Assembly: GCA_945890865.1 (NCBI GenBank)
Contig: CAMDDB010000001.1
Location: 1 to 64,000, forward strand
Source: Flavobacterium psychrophilum
GTDB taxonomy: Bacteria > Bacteroidota > Bacteroidia > Flavobacteriales > Flavobacteriaceae
Reading direction: 5' to 3'
Length of the DNA stretch: 64,000 nt
Of this stretch, positions 7,914 to 17,082 are shown piece after piece. The notes under the pieces were generated by a model. That model was not told the DNA's origin and made no database searches. It saw only the letters and a program-made list of their open reading frames with translations. The position numbers and the translations under genes are program-made. Every line of letters starts with the position of its first letter. Position 1 is the stretch's first letter.

Positions 7914-8600
7914 ATGAACGATTTCCATTGGACCCAATTATTTAATCCTGAATTCTATATTTCGATGGAAGTCGGAGGTGTGCCTATTGGAATTTATGTT
8001 GTTTTATTTATTGTTTTTGCCGAAACGGGCCTTTTTGCCGGTTTCTTTTTACCCGGCGATAGCTTATTGTTTTTATCGGGAATCTATGCCGAAAAATTAG
8101 CGGCTCCCTTGCGGTTTATTCCCGAGACGTATTCAGATGTTACCGTAGTAGCACTTGCCATTTCTCTTGCGGCAATTATCGGAAATATTTTTGGGTATTG
8201 GTTTGGCGCTACCAGTGGAAGGGGTTTATACAATAGAAAAGATGGTTTATTATTTAAGAAAAAATACCTGTATCAATCGCAAGAGTTTTTTGAAAAACAC
8301 GGCGGAAAAGCCATCATATTTGCTCGTTTTTTACCGGTAGTTCGCACCTTTGTTCCTATTATTGCCGGAATTGTGCACATGCCCAAAAGCAAATTCATGT
8401 TTTTTAACGTGCTCAGTTCGTTGTTATGGTCTTTTATACTCGTGTTTGCCGGGCATTATTTGTATGCCTTTTTCAACGAAGAATTTGGTGTCGATTTGAA
8501 AAAACACATCGAAACTATTATTTTGATTTTAATAGCCATTACGTCATTTCCTTTGATCATGAAAGCCATTAAGGCAAGGAGAAATCATACAAATACTTAA
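7914..8600 (+). CDS. DedA-family membrane protein
   Basis: This 228-residue inner-membrane protein has the DedA (SNARE-associated/VTT) signatures: an N-terminal ETGLFAGFFLPGDSLLFLSG loop and the ARFLPVVRTFVPIIAGI loop. The family acts in membrane homeostasis, and several members flip undecaprenyl phosphate or phosphatidylethanolamine. Four to five further hydrophobic segments follow. It starts 1 nt after the symporter stop, so translation is probably coupled. Confidence 0.88.
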   Translation: MNDFHWTQLFNPEFYISMEVGGVPIGIYVVLFIVFAETGLFAGFFLPGDSLLFLSGIYAEKLAAPLRFIPETYSDVTVVALAISLAAIIGNIFGYWFGATSGRGLYNRKDGLLFKKKYLYQSQEFFEKHGGKAIIFARFLPVVRTFVPIIAGIVHMPKSKFMFFNVLSSLLWSFILVFAGHYLYAFFNEEFGVDLKKHIETIILILIAITSFPLIMKAIKARRNHTNT

Positions 8601-8608
8601 ATAAAATA

Positions 8609-9721
8609 ATGCAACTCAGCTATTGGGAAATAAAAAATTGGTTTACCAACGTCGATTTTACCATCGTGGGCAGTGGCATTGTAGGGTTGCATGCAGCTCT
8701 AGCACTGCGTGAACGTTTCCCTTCGGCTAAAATTTTAGTGCTTGAAAAAGGTATTTTGCCCCAAGGCGCCAGTACAAAAAATGCGGGTTTTGCTTGTTTT
8801 GGAAGCTTATCCGAAATCATCGACGATTTAAAAACCCATACCGAAGATACTGTAGTGCAACTCATTCAAAAACGCTATGCCGGTTTGCAATTGCTCCGAA
8901 AAAATCTTGGCGATAAAGCACTGGATTTAAAACCGTATGGTGGTTACGAACTGTTTTTAAAGGAAGATGAATTGTTCTATGTGGAATGTGTGCAAAAAAT
9001 GCCGTTCATCAATAAACTCCTGCAACCGCATTTTAAATCGGATGTTTTTTCAAAACAAGGCAATCAATTTCAATTTTCAGGCATTACAGAACAACTGGTT
9101 TTTAATCCGTTTGAAGCACAAATAGATACCGGAAATATGATGCAAGCGTTACTCAAAAAAGCCCATCAAAACGATATCTTGATTTTAAACAGTCAAAACG
9201 TTACCCATCATCAAGAATTGAATGATGTTGTTGAGGTTGTAACCAACGGAATTATATTCAAGACAAACAAATTGATATTCACCACAAATGGTTTTGCGGC
9301 CCAATTAACCCATAACCAAGTGCAACCGGCAAGAGCTCAGGTTTTAATTACCAAATCTATCCCTAATTTAGCGCTCAAAGGAACCTTTCACTTGGACAGG
9401 GGCTATTATTATTTTAGAAACATTAACGATCGAATTCTTTTGGGAGGTGGACGAAATTTAGATTTTGAAGGCGAAACAACAACATCTCACGATACCACTG
9501 AGCAGATCCAAAATCGTTTGGAAGCGTTATTAAAAAACGTAATTTTACCCCATCAATCCTATGAAATAGAACACCGATGGAGTGGCACAATGGGCATTGG
9601 AACCCATAAAAATCCCATCGTCCAACAACTCTCAAATCATGTCTATTGTGGTGTGCGAATGGGCGGAATGGGCGTGGCCATAGGAAGTTTAATAGGACAA
9701 GAAGTAGCAGATTTAATATAA
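8609..9721 (+). CDS. FAD-dependent oxidoreductase (DAO family)
   Basis: This 370-residue protein has an N-terminal dinucleotide-binding fold (VGSGIVGLHAALAL) and then VLEKGILPQGASTKNAGFAC, typical of D-amino-acid-oxidase-like flavoenzymes. The C-terminal GVRMGGMGVAIG closes the FAD site. The substrate is unknown. About 15 residues precede the FAD fold. It sits 8 nt after the DedA gene and 2 nt before mtgA. Confidence 0.85.
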   Translation: MQLSYWEIKNWFTNVDFTIVGSGIVGLHAALALRERFPSAKILVLEKGILPQGASTKNAGFACFGSLSEIIDDLKTHTEDTVVQLIQKRYAGLQLLRKNLGDKALDLKPYGGYELFLKEDELFYVECVQKMPFINKLLQPHFKSDVFSKQGNQFQFSGITEQLVFNPFEAQIDTGNMMQALLKKAHQNDILILNSQNVTHHQELNDVVEVVTNGIIFKTNKLIFTTNGFAAQLTHNQVQPARAQVLITKSIPNLALKGTFHLDRGYYYFRNINDRILLGGGRNLDFEGETTTSHDTTEQIQNRLEALLKNVILPHQSYEIEHRWSGTMGIGTHKNPIVQQLSNHVYCGVRMGGMGVAIGSLIGQEVADLI

Positions 9722-9723
9722 AT

Positions 9724-10455
9724 ATGGCAAAAAAGATAACACAAAATAAAACGGCAAAACCTGGGGTAAAACGTACTACAGGTCAAAAAATAAAACGCTT
9801 CTTATGGTTGGCCTTTTTATGGTTCAACGGGATTAACTTTTTAATTGTTTTGTTGTTCAAATTTGTTCCCGTTCCTTTTACACCTTTAATGGGTATTCGG
9901 GCCATGGAACATAAAAAAGAAGGTAGAGAAATGACTTGTAGCCATAATTGGGTGCCGCTTGACGAAATTTCCTTAAATCTTCAAAAAGCCGTTATTGCCA
10001 GTGAAGACGGACGTTTTTTTGAGCATTGGGGTTTTGATTTTGAAGCCATGAAAAAAGCTTATAAAGACAATCAAAGAGGAAGAAAAATAAAAGGAGGAAG
10101 TACGATCTCTCAGCAAACCGCTAAAAATGTGTTCTTGTGGCAGGGCAGAAGTTATATACGTAAAGGTCTCGAAGCCTATTATACCGTCTGGATCGAACTC
10201 GTTTGGGGAAAAAAACGCATCATGGAAGTGTATCTAAACAGCATTGAAATGGGCGATGGCGTTTACGGAGCTGAAGCAGCCGCAAAGCATTGGTACCGAA
10301 AAGCTGCCTCCAGCCTCACGCGTTATGAAGCAGCGGGTATAGCTGCCATTTTGCCCAATCCTAGAAAATATAAAGCGTCTAATTCATCGTCTTATATCAA
10401 CCGCAGAAAAGCCAAAATTTCGCGCTATATTCGAAGAGTACAACTCAATTATTAA
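9724..10455 (+). CDS. mtgA: Monofunctional peptidoglycan glycosyltransferase
   Basis: This 243-residue GT51 enzyme polymerises lipid II into glycan strands without a transpeptidase domain. After a basic N-terminus comes one transmembrane segment (about 26-46), then the glycosyltransferase domain. The catalytic Glu94 is in IASEDGRFFEHWG. Downstream GGSTISQQTAKNVFLW, KKRIMEVYLNSIEMG and GAEAAAKHWY are intact. The frame extends upstream into the previous gene, so the ATG at 9724, two bases after that stop, is taken as start. Confidence 0.93.
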   Translation: MAKKITQNKTAKPGVKRTTGQKIKRFLWLAFLWFNGINFLIVLLFKFVPVPFTPLMGIRAMEHKKEGREMTCSHNWVPLDEISLNLQKAVIASEDGRFFEHWGFDFEAMKKAYKDNQRGRKIKGGSTISQQTAKNVFLWQGRSYIRKGLEAYYTVWIELVWGKKRIMEVYLNSIEMGDGVYGAEAAAKHWYRKAASSLTRYEAAGIAAILPNPRKYKASNSSSYINRRKAKISRYIRRVQLNY

Positions 10456-10465
10456 ATCAAGACTA

Positions 10466-11284
10466 TTGAAAAAAACAGTACTCATCACGGGAGCAGCTAG
10501 TGGCATAGGAAAACAAACGGCATTGTTTTTTGCCCAAAAGGACTGGAACGTAATCGCTACAATGCTTTCGCTAGCAGAAGCCGACGATTTGTTACAGTAT
10601 CCAACAATTTCGTGCTATGAACTTGACGTTACAAGCACGGAAAGTATACGATTGGCCCAACAAAAAATAGCTCTTGATCACAAAAAAATTGACGTGATTA
10701 TCAATAATGCAGGTGTGGGGTACAGAAGTTTTGTAGAACTTTCAGAAGATGAAAAAATTGAGGCAATTGTAAACATCAATTGGTTAGGCGTTGTTAAAGT
10801 ATGTCGGGCATTTATTCCCGTTTTTAGAGCGCAAAAAAGCGGGTTATTCATTAATATTTCGTCGATTGCAGGGTTGGTCAATTTGCCCTTGGGGAGTTTT
10901 TACCATGCTACGAAACAAGCCGTGGAGAGTTTTTCAGAATGCATGGCTTATGAATTGTATGATTTGAACATTAAGGTGTGTACGGTGCAATTTGGAAATG
11001 CGCCGACTTCGTTCCAAAAAAGTGTAACTACGTCTCCTGCAACTTCCATTAAATCGTACAATGATCTAATGAAAAAGGTGACCGATTTACTGCTTAAGAA
11101 ATCGAACAAAAACACAAATCTAACGCCGCTAATTACTCAAAAATTATTCGAAATTGCTTCACATCCCAACCGAAAGTTCAGACGGTATACCATTGGGTTT
11201 GACGCCAATTTTATGCGATTGCTCCGAAGAGGATTGGGCTACCGCCTCTTCAATGCCATCATTAGAAAATTTACTTTAAAATAA
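10466..11284 (+). CDS. Short-chain dehydrogenase/reductase
   Basis: This 272-residue classical SDR has the NAD(P)-binding TGAASGIG at the N-terminus, NNAG, the catalytic Ser in NISSIAG and the YHATK pair (Tyr and Lys). The substrate is not apparent. The start is a TTG at 10466; no in-frame ATG lies between the mtgA stop and the nucleotide-binding motif, so the rare start is well supported. It is the last gene of the 6680-11284 chain. Confidence 0.88.
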   Translation: MKKTVLITGAASGIGKQTALFFAQKDWNVIATMLSLAEADDLLQYPTISCYELDVTSTESIRLAQQKIALDHKKIDVIINNAGVGYRSFVELSEDEKIEAIVNINWLGVVKVCRAFIPVFRAQKSGLFINISSIAGLVNLPLGSFYHATKQAVESFSECMAYELYDLNIKVCTVQFGNAPTSFQKSVTTSPATSIKSYNDLMKKVTDLLLKKSNKNTNLTPLITQKLFEIASHPNRKFRRYTIGFDANFMRLLRRGLGYRLFNAIIRKFTLK

Positions 11285-11343
11285 TTTATACATTCCGTAA
11301 CGTTTTATTTTTACGTTCGACCTATTACTAAAAATTAGAAAAA

Positions 11344-12144
11344 ATGAAAGCACACGAAATCGAATACCATATTTATGGTGAAGAAATGCAATATGTTGAA
11401 ATTGAACTGGATCCGCAGGAAGTCATAGTGGCAGAAGCCGGAAGTTTTATGATGATGGATAACGGCATTAAAATGGAAACTATTTTTGGCGATGGAAGTC
11501 AGCAAGAAGGCGGTATTTTCGGAAAATTACTCTCAGCCGGAAAACGCGTTTTAACCGGAGAAAGTTTGTTCATGACAGCTTACCAAAATATCGATTTTGG
11601 AAAACGCAAAGTGTCATTTGCTTCGCCTTATCCGGGCAAGATTGTTCCAATTGATTTACAACAATTTGGCGGAAAATTTATTTGCCAAAAGGATTCGTTT
11701 TTATGTGCTGCCAAAGGGGTAGCAGTAGGAATCGAATTTACTAAAAAATTAGGAACAGGTTTGTTTGGGGGTGAAGGCTTCATCATGCAAAAAGTAGAAG
11801 GTGACGGTATGGCATTTGTACATTCAGGAGGCACATTGGCCAAAAAAGAATTGCAATCAGGGGAAATTTTACGGGTTGATACAGGTTGTTTAGTCGGGTT
11901 TACCAAAGACGTTGATTATGATATCGAATTTGTGGGCGGAATCAAAAACACCTTATTTGGTGGCGAAGGTATTTTCTTTGCAACCCTTCGTGGCCCCGGA
12001 ACGGTTTATATTCAGTCCTTGCCCTTTACCCGCTTGGCCGATCGAATTATTGCTTCGGCGCCAAAGGCTGGAGGAAGTAGTAGAGAAGAAGGAAGTCTTT
12101 TAGGCGGATTGGGCAGAATGCTCGATGGCGATAATCGTTTTTAG
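11344..12144 (+). CDS. AIM24/TIGR00266-family protein
   Basis: This 266-residue protein belongs to the TIGR00266/AIM24 (former DUF124) family of glycine-rich beta-sandwich proteins. Visible features are EAGSFMMMD near the N-terminus, repeated Gly-rich turns ([30 protein letters not shown]) and a Gly/Ser-rich tail. The function of the family is not settled. A TATTTTTA box lies at 11306-11313. It converges on the prolyl oligopeptidase gene across a shared terminator. Confidence 0.85.
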   Translation: MKAHEIEYHIYGEEMQYVEIELDPQEVIVAEAGSFMMMDNGIKMETIFGDGSQQEGGIFGKLLSAGKRVLTGESLFMTAYQNIDFGKRKVSFASPYPGKIVPIDLQQFGGKFICQKDSFLCAAKGVAVGIEFTKKLGTGLFGGEGFIMQKVEGDGMAFVHSGGTLAKKELQSGEILRVDTGCLVGFTKDVDYDIEFVGGIKNTLFGGEGIFFATLRGPGTVYIQSLPFTRLADRIIASAPKAGGSSREEGSLLGGLGRMLDGDNRF

Positions 12145-12150
12145 TTTAAA

Positions 12151-12187
12151 AAAAAATCCCGTAAACTAATTAGTTTGCGGGATTTTT
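12151..12187. terminator. Bidirectional terminator between convergent genes
   Basis: A long near-perfect stem has arms that begin with A6 and ATCCCGTAAACTAA and close as TTAGTTTGCGGGAT plus T6. It serves both the AIM24 gene (+) and the prolyl oligopeptidase gene (-). Confidence 0.9.
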
Positions 12188-12207
12188 TATTTAGGAAGAA
12201 TATCGTA

Positions 12208-14310
12208 TCATTTCAATTCTTTAATTCCCATATTGAAAAGGGTAAAGGCTTGAATGTCTACATTTTCTTGAATGGTAGCTGCCACCGATTTTCCTGCTCC
12301 ATGCCCCGCATTTACTTCAATTCGAATCAATACTGGATTTTCGCCAGCTTGTTTGGCTTGCAATTCGGCCGCAAATTTAAAACTGTGTGCGGGTACCACT
12401 CGGTCGTCATGATCGCCGGTTGTAACTAAAGTAGCTGGGTATCTCGTTCCCGGTTTTACATTGTGCACCGGCGAATAGCCTTTAATATATTCAAACATTT
12501 CAACACTTTGTTCAGCGGTACCATAATCATAAGCCCATCCCGCTCCAGCAGTAAAGGTATGGTAACGCAACATGTCCAAAACACCCACAGCTGGCAAGGC
12601 TACTTTTATCAATTCGGGGCGTTGAGTCATTACAGCTCCAACTAATAATCCACCATTGGACCCTCCTTTTATTGCTAAATAATCCGATGAGGTATAATTT
12701 TCTTGGATTAAATATTCGGCAGCCGCAATAAAATCATCAAATACATTTTGTTTTTTTAATTGAGTGCCAGCATCGTGCCATACTTTTCCATATTCTCCAC
12801 CACCTCTTAAATTGGTAACGGCATAAATGCCACCGTTTTCTAACCAAACCGCATTAGAAATACTAAATGATGGCGTTAAACTAATATTGAATCCACCATA
12901 ACCATACAAAATAGTTGGATTTTTTCCGTTCATCGGAGTTCCTTTTTTGTAGGTTATGATCATTGGTATTCTTGTACCGTCTTTTGAAGTGTAAAACACT
13001 TGCTTGGACTCGAAATTATCCAATTTAAAATCAACTTTTGGTTGTTGGTATATTTCCGATTTGCCCGATTGAACATCAAAAGAATAAATGGTATTTGTGG
13101 TTACATAATTGGTAAATGAAAAATACAAGGTTGTTTCTTTTTCATTCCCACCAAATCCGCTAGCCGTTCCAATTCCAGGTAATGCTACCTCACGAATCAA
13201 ATTGCCATCATAATCAAATTGTTTGATGAACGAAACCGCATCTCTCATGTAACTGGCAAAAATAGAACCGCCTCCTGTATTTGGGTTCAAAACGTTTTCT
13301 GTTTCAGCAATACAATCTTTCCAGTTTTCTTTTGCCGGATTTGAAAGATCAAATGTCACCACTCGTTTGTTTGGCGCCTTGAAATTTGTTACCAAATAAA
13401 TTTTAGAACCTTTATTGTCTAATACATCATTGTCGTTTTCATAGTTGTCGATTAAGGACACAACTTTGCTGTCCGATTTTGATAAATCTAAATAATATAA
13501 TTCGTTTCCAGTAGTCGAATTTGCAGCCGAAATAAACAAATAGTTTTCATCATCAGAAACACTTCCTCCCACATACCTTCTTTTCATATCGCCACCAAAA
13601 ATTAATTTATCCGTTTTTTGAGCCGCTTTTAATTTATGATAATACAGTTTATGTTGGTCTGTTTTTGCGGATAATTCACTTCCAACAGGTTTGTCATAAC
13701 TTGAGTAATAAAATCCTTCGTTTTTAAACCAAGCAATGCCACTAAATTTAACATCTACAAGTGGATTTCCAATAATTTTCTTCGTTTTAGTATCCAGTAC
13801 AATAACTTTTCTCCAATCGCTACCTCCTTCTGAAATTTCATACGCTACTAAGCTACCATCTTTACTAAAGCTGATACCGCCTAAAGACGAGGTTCCATCC
13901 TTTGAAAAAGTATTGGGGTCCAAAAACAGCTCCTCTTTCCCACTCTTATCTTTTCGAAAGAGTACGGATTGATTTTGTAGGCCGTTATTTTTATAATAAT
14001 AGGTATAATCACCTTCCTTAAAGGGAGCCGAAATTTTTTCATAATTCCACAGTTTTTCCATTCTAGATTTGAGTTGATCTCTCAAGGGTATAGCAGATAA
14101 ATAGCGGTAAGTTATATCGTTTTGCATTTTTACCCAAGTTCCAGTTTCGGCACTTCGGTCGTCTTCTAGCCAATGGTATGGGTCGTTAATATTTTCACCA
14201 AAATAGGTATCAACGTGGTCGATTTTTTTAGTTTCAGGATAAGTAATTTTTGTTTGTGCGTTCATAACAAGTGTACAAACAATAGCGGATATGGTTATTG
14301 TTTTTTTCAT
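12208..14310 (-). CDS. Secreted prolyl oligopeptidase (peptidase family S9A)
   Basis: This 700-residue protein starts with a signal peptide (about 1-18, ending VMNAQ), so it is exported. A seven-bladed beta-propeller (about 75-430) is followed by the alpha/beta-hydrolase domain. The catalytic triad is visible: Ser551 in GGSNGGLLVG, Asp636 in DHDDRVVP and His670 in NAGHGAGKS. It cleaves short peptides after proline. The N-terminal DPYHWLEDD is a family hallmark. Confidence 0.95.
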   Translation of the reverse strand: MKKTITISAIVCTLVMNAQTKITYPETKKIDHVDTYFGENINDPYHWLEDDRSAETGTWVKMQNDITYRYLSAIPLRDQLKSRMEKLWNYEKISAPFKEGDYTYYYKNNGLQNQSVLFRKDKSGKEELFLDPNTFSKDGTSSLGGISFSKDGSLVAYEISEGGSDWRKVIVLDTKTKKIIGNPLVDVKFSGIAWFKNEGFYYSSYDKPVGSELSAKTDQHKLYYHKLKAAQKTDKLIFGGDMKRRYVGGSVSDDENYLFISAANSTTGNELYYLDLSKSDSKVVSLIDNYENDNDVLDNKGSKIYLVTNFKAPNKRVVTFDLSNPAKENWKDCIAETENVLNPNTGGGSIFASYMRDAVSFIKQFDYDGNLIREVALPGIGTASGFGGNEKETTLYFSFTNYVTTNTIYSFDVQSGKSEIYQQPKVDFKLDNFESKQVFYTSKDGTRIPMIITYKKGTPMNGKNPTILYGYGGFNISLTPSFSISNAVWLENGGIYAVTNLRGGGEYGKVWHDAGTQLKKQNVFDDFIAAAEYLIQENYTSSDYLAIKGGSNGGLLVGAVMTQRPELIKVALPAVGVLDMLRYHTFTAGAGWAYDYGTAEQSVEMFEYIKGYSPVHNVKPGTRYPATLVTTGDHDDRVVPAHSFKFAAELQAKQAGENPVLIRIEVNAGHGAGKSVAATIQENVDIQAFTLFNMGIKELK

Positions 14311-14332
14311 ATATAAATTGTTGATTGGTTAA

Positions 14333-14340
14333 CAAAGATA
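14333..14340 (-). promoter_or_regulatory. -7 box of the prolyl oligopeptidase gene
   Basis: On the minus strand TATCTTTG reads from 14340 to 14333, 22 nt before the ATG at 14310. No -33 box at normal spacing is evident. The gene may also be read through from the TonB receptor gene upstream, since no terminator separates them. Confidence 0.45.
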
Positions 14341-14367
14341 TTCAAATGTGTTCAAAATAGACATTAA

Positions 14368-16569
14368 TTATAAATCAAAATTTAAACGAAGCATAATATT
14401 TCTACCCCTATTATTAATACCGTCTGCTTTTAAGCGCGATAAATGATTGACATACGTTTTGTTCAGCAGATTTGTTCCAGCAAGATTTAACTGTACCTCT
14501 TTTTTACCAATGGTGATCGTTCCGCCAAGTGATAAATTAACAAATAGATAATCGGGAGTTGGAGTTTCAAATGCACTTATTTTATTTTGTTTGAGTGTAT
14601 AATTAAAAAAGGCAGCAATATAACCATTGGCATACCATGGGGAATTTTTCAAAGTTATTCTTAGGTTATTTTTCCATTGATTGGCTGGAATTAATGGCAA
14701 ATGAGTACTGCCTTGAGTGCCATTTACATTTTCAAAACTACTTGTAAAGTGAAGCCAATCAAAAGGGTGAGGGTGAAAATGAATTCCGATTTCGCTTCCA
14801 TACAACTGTGCATTATTTTGTGTGTAAAAATAAACGTCATTACCTTCAATTTGGTTTCCAGTAGGTGAAATATAAATGTATCGGTTAATATGATTATAAA
14901 ATCCGTTGGCAAACGCTTCAAAATGCTCGTTTTTAAATTCAAGGTTAATATCAACTTGAAAATTTTGCTCGTTTTTTAATGCATTAGTACCAATTTCATA
15001 TCGATTACTTCCTTCGTGAACTCCATTTGAGGTGAGTTCAGATAAATTTGGAGGTCTAAATCCTGAAGTAATGGAGATCCGCGTTAATAGATTATTTGAA
15101 AAATTTGTTTTATATCCTAGGGATGCATTGAAACTATTGAATTGTTTATTTAGGGGTTCAAAATATCCTTCTTCGCCTTCAATTCCGTGAGAGGAAGTTG
15201 TAATATTTCTATTATCGTAACGAATTCCTGCTTGTAAAACATTGGAATTCCAACTGTAATTTGTGGTTGCAAATGCACCAAAATCGTTACTGTTAGCATT
15301 TGGAATAAGTAATTCTTCTCCAAAGTTGGTATTCGTTTGATCCATTCCTTGAATGCCAATGATGGTTTCCCAACGATTCATTTTTGGCATAAAATATTTT
15401 ATAGTATAACTGGCGGTATTTAATTTCATGGAGAGTGCTATTTCATTTGGCGCTTCAATTTCTTTACGATCGTTTATTGAATACCCGAAATCGGTTTCAA
15501 TTTTAGAATTTTTAAAATATACTTTTTGATTCAAACTCAACAAATGATTTGCTACTTCTTGTTTTGGAAAAAGCGGATTTCGGGAGCCTGAATTTTCTAA
15601 ATCTTCTTCTGGCAATCCTAAATTTATGAGGTTGTAATTGTATCTAAGATCGGTTGCTATTTTTGAATTGGAATAGCCCATTCCGCTTTTAAAATCCTTT
15701 TCAATAAAGCGGGTATTGGTGATTTTATCTCCGGAAGGGATTCTATAATCGGCATGAGAAGCATAATTTCCTCGGGCTAAAAATTTAAATTTGGAAGGGG
15801 TAGTTTTATATCCTATTGAAGAAGAAGTTCCTTTTGTATTTGTAAAATAACTTTGTTCAAAATCTGCGGCTTTTTCTTTATAAGGTGCATATTTTTCAGG
15901 ATTAAAATACACCACACCCCCCAAAGCATCTGAACCATATAATAACGAAGCGGGGCCTTTAATAACTTCTACACTTTCCATTCCATTGGCGTTTAAGCCC
16001 AATCCGTGTTCTTCGCCAAATTGTTGGTTTTCCATGCGAACACCTTGTGAATATACCACTACGCGATTGCCACTCAAACCACGGATGACTGGCTTTCCAA
16101 TAGAATTTCCAGTAGAAATTTGAGAAACACCCGGAAGGGTAGCGAGCCCATCAATCAAAGAAATACCTCCCTTTTCTTTCAGTTCATTAATAGACGCATG
16201 TTCAACTTTCATTACATTTTGCGATTGAATCTTGTTATAAAAAGTTGAAACAATTACGGCATCCAAATGTTGTGCTTTTTCCAATAATTCTACATTTAAG
16301 GTATTTTCTGAAGTAAGGGTAGAAAGAAGCACTGTTTTTATATCATATCCTATTGCTTGAAAAATAATTTTATGTTGTCCTTTTGGGACAGATATAAATT
16401 CATAATATCCTTTTTCATCACTTTTGGTTTCTACATTATTTTCCTCCATGTGAATGATTACACCTTGTAAATTTTGTTGGCGCGAATTGGTTACATAACC
16501 ACTAATTTTATATTGGGAATACCCTGCTGTAGAGACCAATAGCAGCAGTATCTTGAAAATATTTTTCAT
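14368..16569 (-). CDS. TonB-dependent outer-membrane receptor, probable metal uptake
   Basis: This 733-residue protein has a signal peptide (1-18), a carboxypeptidase-regulatory-like domain (about 20-100), a plug domain (about 110-225) with VIRGLSGNRVVVYSQGVR and VEVIKGPASLLYGSDALGG, and a 22-strand barrel ending in the aromatic RLNFDL. Length and motifs resemble the ZnuD/heavy-metal group of receptors. Ninety-four nt upstream, on the same strand, is a small His-rich exported protein, which supports metal rather than vitamin or siderophore uptake. The ligand is inferred. Confidence 0.88.
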   Translation of the reverse strand: MKNIFKILLLLVSTAGYSQYKISGYVTNSRQQNLQGVIIHMEENNVETKSDEKGYYEFISVPKGQHKIIFQAIGYDIKTVLLSTLTSENTLNVELLEKAQHLDAVIVSTFYNKIQSQNVMKVEHASINELKEKGGISLIDGLATLPGVSQISTGNSIGKPVIRGLSGNRVVVYSQGVRMENQQFGEEHGLGLNANGMESVEVIKGPASLLYGSDALGGVVYFNPEKYAPYKEKAADFEQSYFTNTKGTSSSIGYKTTPSKFKFLARGNYASHADYRIPSGDKITNTRFIEKDFKSGMGYSNSKIATDLRYNYNLINLGLPEEDLENSGSRNPLFPKQEVANHLLSLNQKVYFKNSKIETDFGYSINDRKEIEAPNEIALSMKLNTASYTIKYFMPKMNRWETIIGIQGMDQTNTNFGEELLIPNANSNDFGAFATTNYSWNSNVLQAGIRYDNRNITTSSHGIEGEEGYFEPLNKQFNSFNASLGYKTNFSNNLLTRISITSGFRPPNLSELTSNGVHEGSNRYEIGTNALKNEQNFQVDINLEFKNEHFEAFANGFYNHINRYIYISPTGNQIEGNDVYFYTQNNAQLYGSEIGIHFHPHPFDWLHFTSSFENVNGTQGSTHLPLIPANQWKNNLRITLKNSPWYANGYIAAFFNYTLKQNKISAFETPTPDYLFVNLSLGGTITIGKKEVQLNLAGTNLLNKTYVNHLSRLKADGINNRGRNIMLRLNFDL

Positions 16570-16663
16570 TGTGCTTTGATTTATTTGATAAATAATATAG
16601 AAGTTTGCTTTATATCAATAGGACATAAAACAAAATGGGCCTGAAAGTAATAGGCTAAATTAG

Positions 16664-17011
16664 TTATGAAATAAAAGCAGGTGGTCCGCGCAGGTTGAAC
16701 GTATTTCCTTCAAAAGTAATGCAAGATTCAGCACTCTTAAATAGATAAGGAATTTCGTAATAGGAAGGAATTAAGTCAAAATGAAGAATTTCTGGCGATA
16801 AAAAAACTACAAATTTGAAATCACAAATGTGGCAATCGTCACTTTCTGCAATCGTTTTTTCAGAAACTTTAAAAGTGAAATGATGCGATTCAGCACAACG
16901 CTCATTTAAATGATGGTGCTCGTGCGAAAAAGCATGCACTGATTGATAGCATACCGCAAATAAAACGGCAAGCATCAAGCTAATGTTTATATATAATAAT
17001 TTCTTTTTCAC
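16664..17011 (-). CDS. Small exported His/Cys-rich protein next to the TonB receptor
   Basis: This 115-residue protein starts with GTG and a hydrophobic signal or anchor segment (about 5-25). Next is a histidine cluster (FSHEHHHLNERC...SHH), a CHIC pair (Cys-x2-Cys) and a C-terminal LRGPPAFIS. Small proteins with an N-terminal His cluster, one Cys-x2-Cys and a GPP tail often sit beside TonB receptors in Bacteroidota, by my recollection. It may bind Zn or Cu in the periplasm. Function is inferred from composition and context only. Confidence 0.65.
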   Translation of the reverse strand: MKKKLLYINISLMLAVLFAVCYQSVHAFSHEHHHLNERCAESHHFTFKVSEKTIAESDDCHICDFKFVVFLSPEILHFDLIPSYYEIPYLFKSAESCITFEGNTFNLRGPPAFIS

Positions 17012-17016
17012 AATTA

Positions 17017-17040
17017 CAAAGATACTGTTTTAAAGAACAG
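17017..17040 (-). promoter_or_regulatory. Promoter with an overlapping inverted repeat
   Basis: TATCTTTG on the minus strand (17024 to 17017) ends 5 nt before the GTG start, so the mRNA would be leaderless or nearly so. Directly upstream is the inverted repeat CTGTT-N6-AACAG (17025-17040), placed where a repressor would block polymerase. Confidence 0.45.
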
Positions 17041-17082
17041 CAAAAATAGATACGAAGAAATAGCGAAAAATAAATACTGAAT

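Noticed and set aside
9646..9723. An extended N-terminus for MtgA
   Set aside because: It lies inside the oxidoreductase gene; the ATG at 9724 follows its stop.
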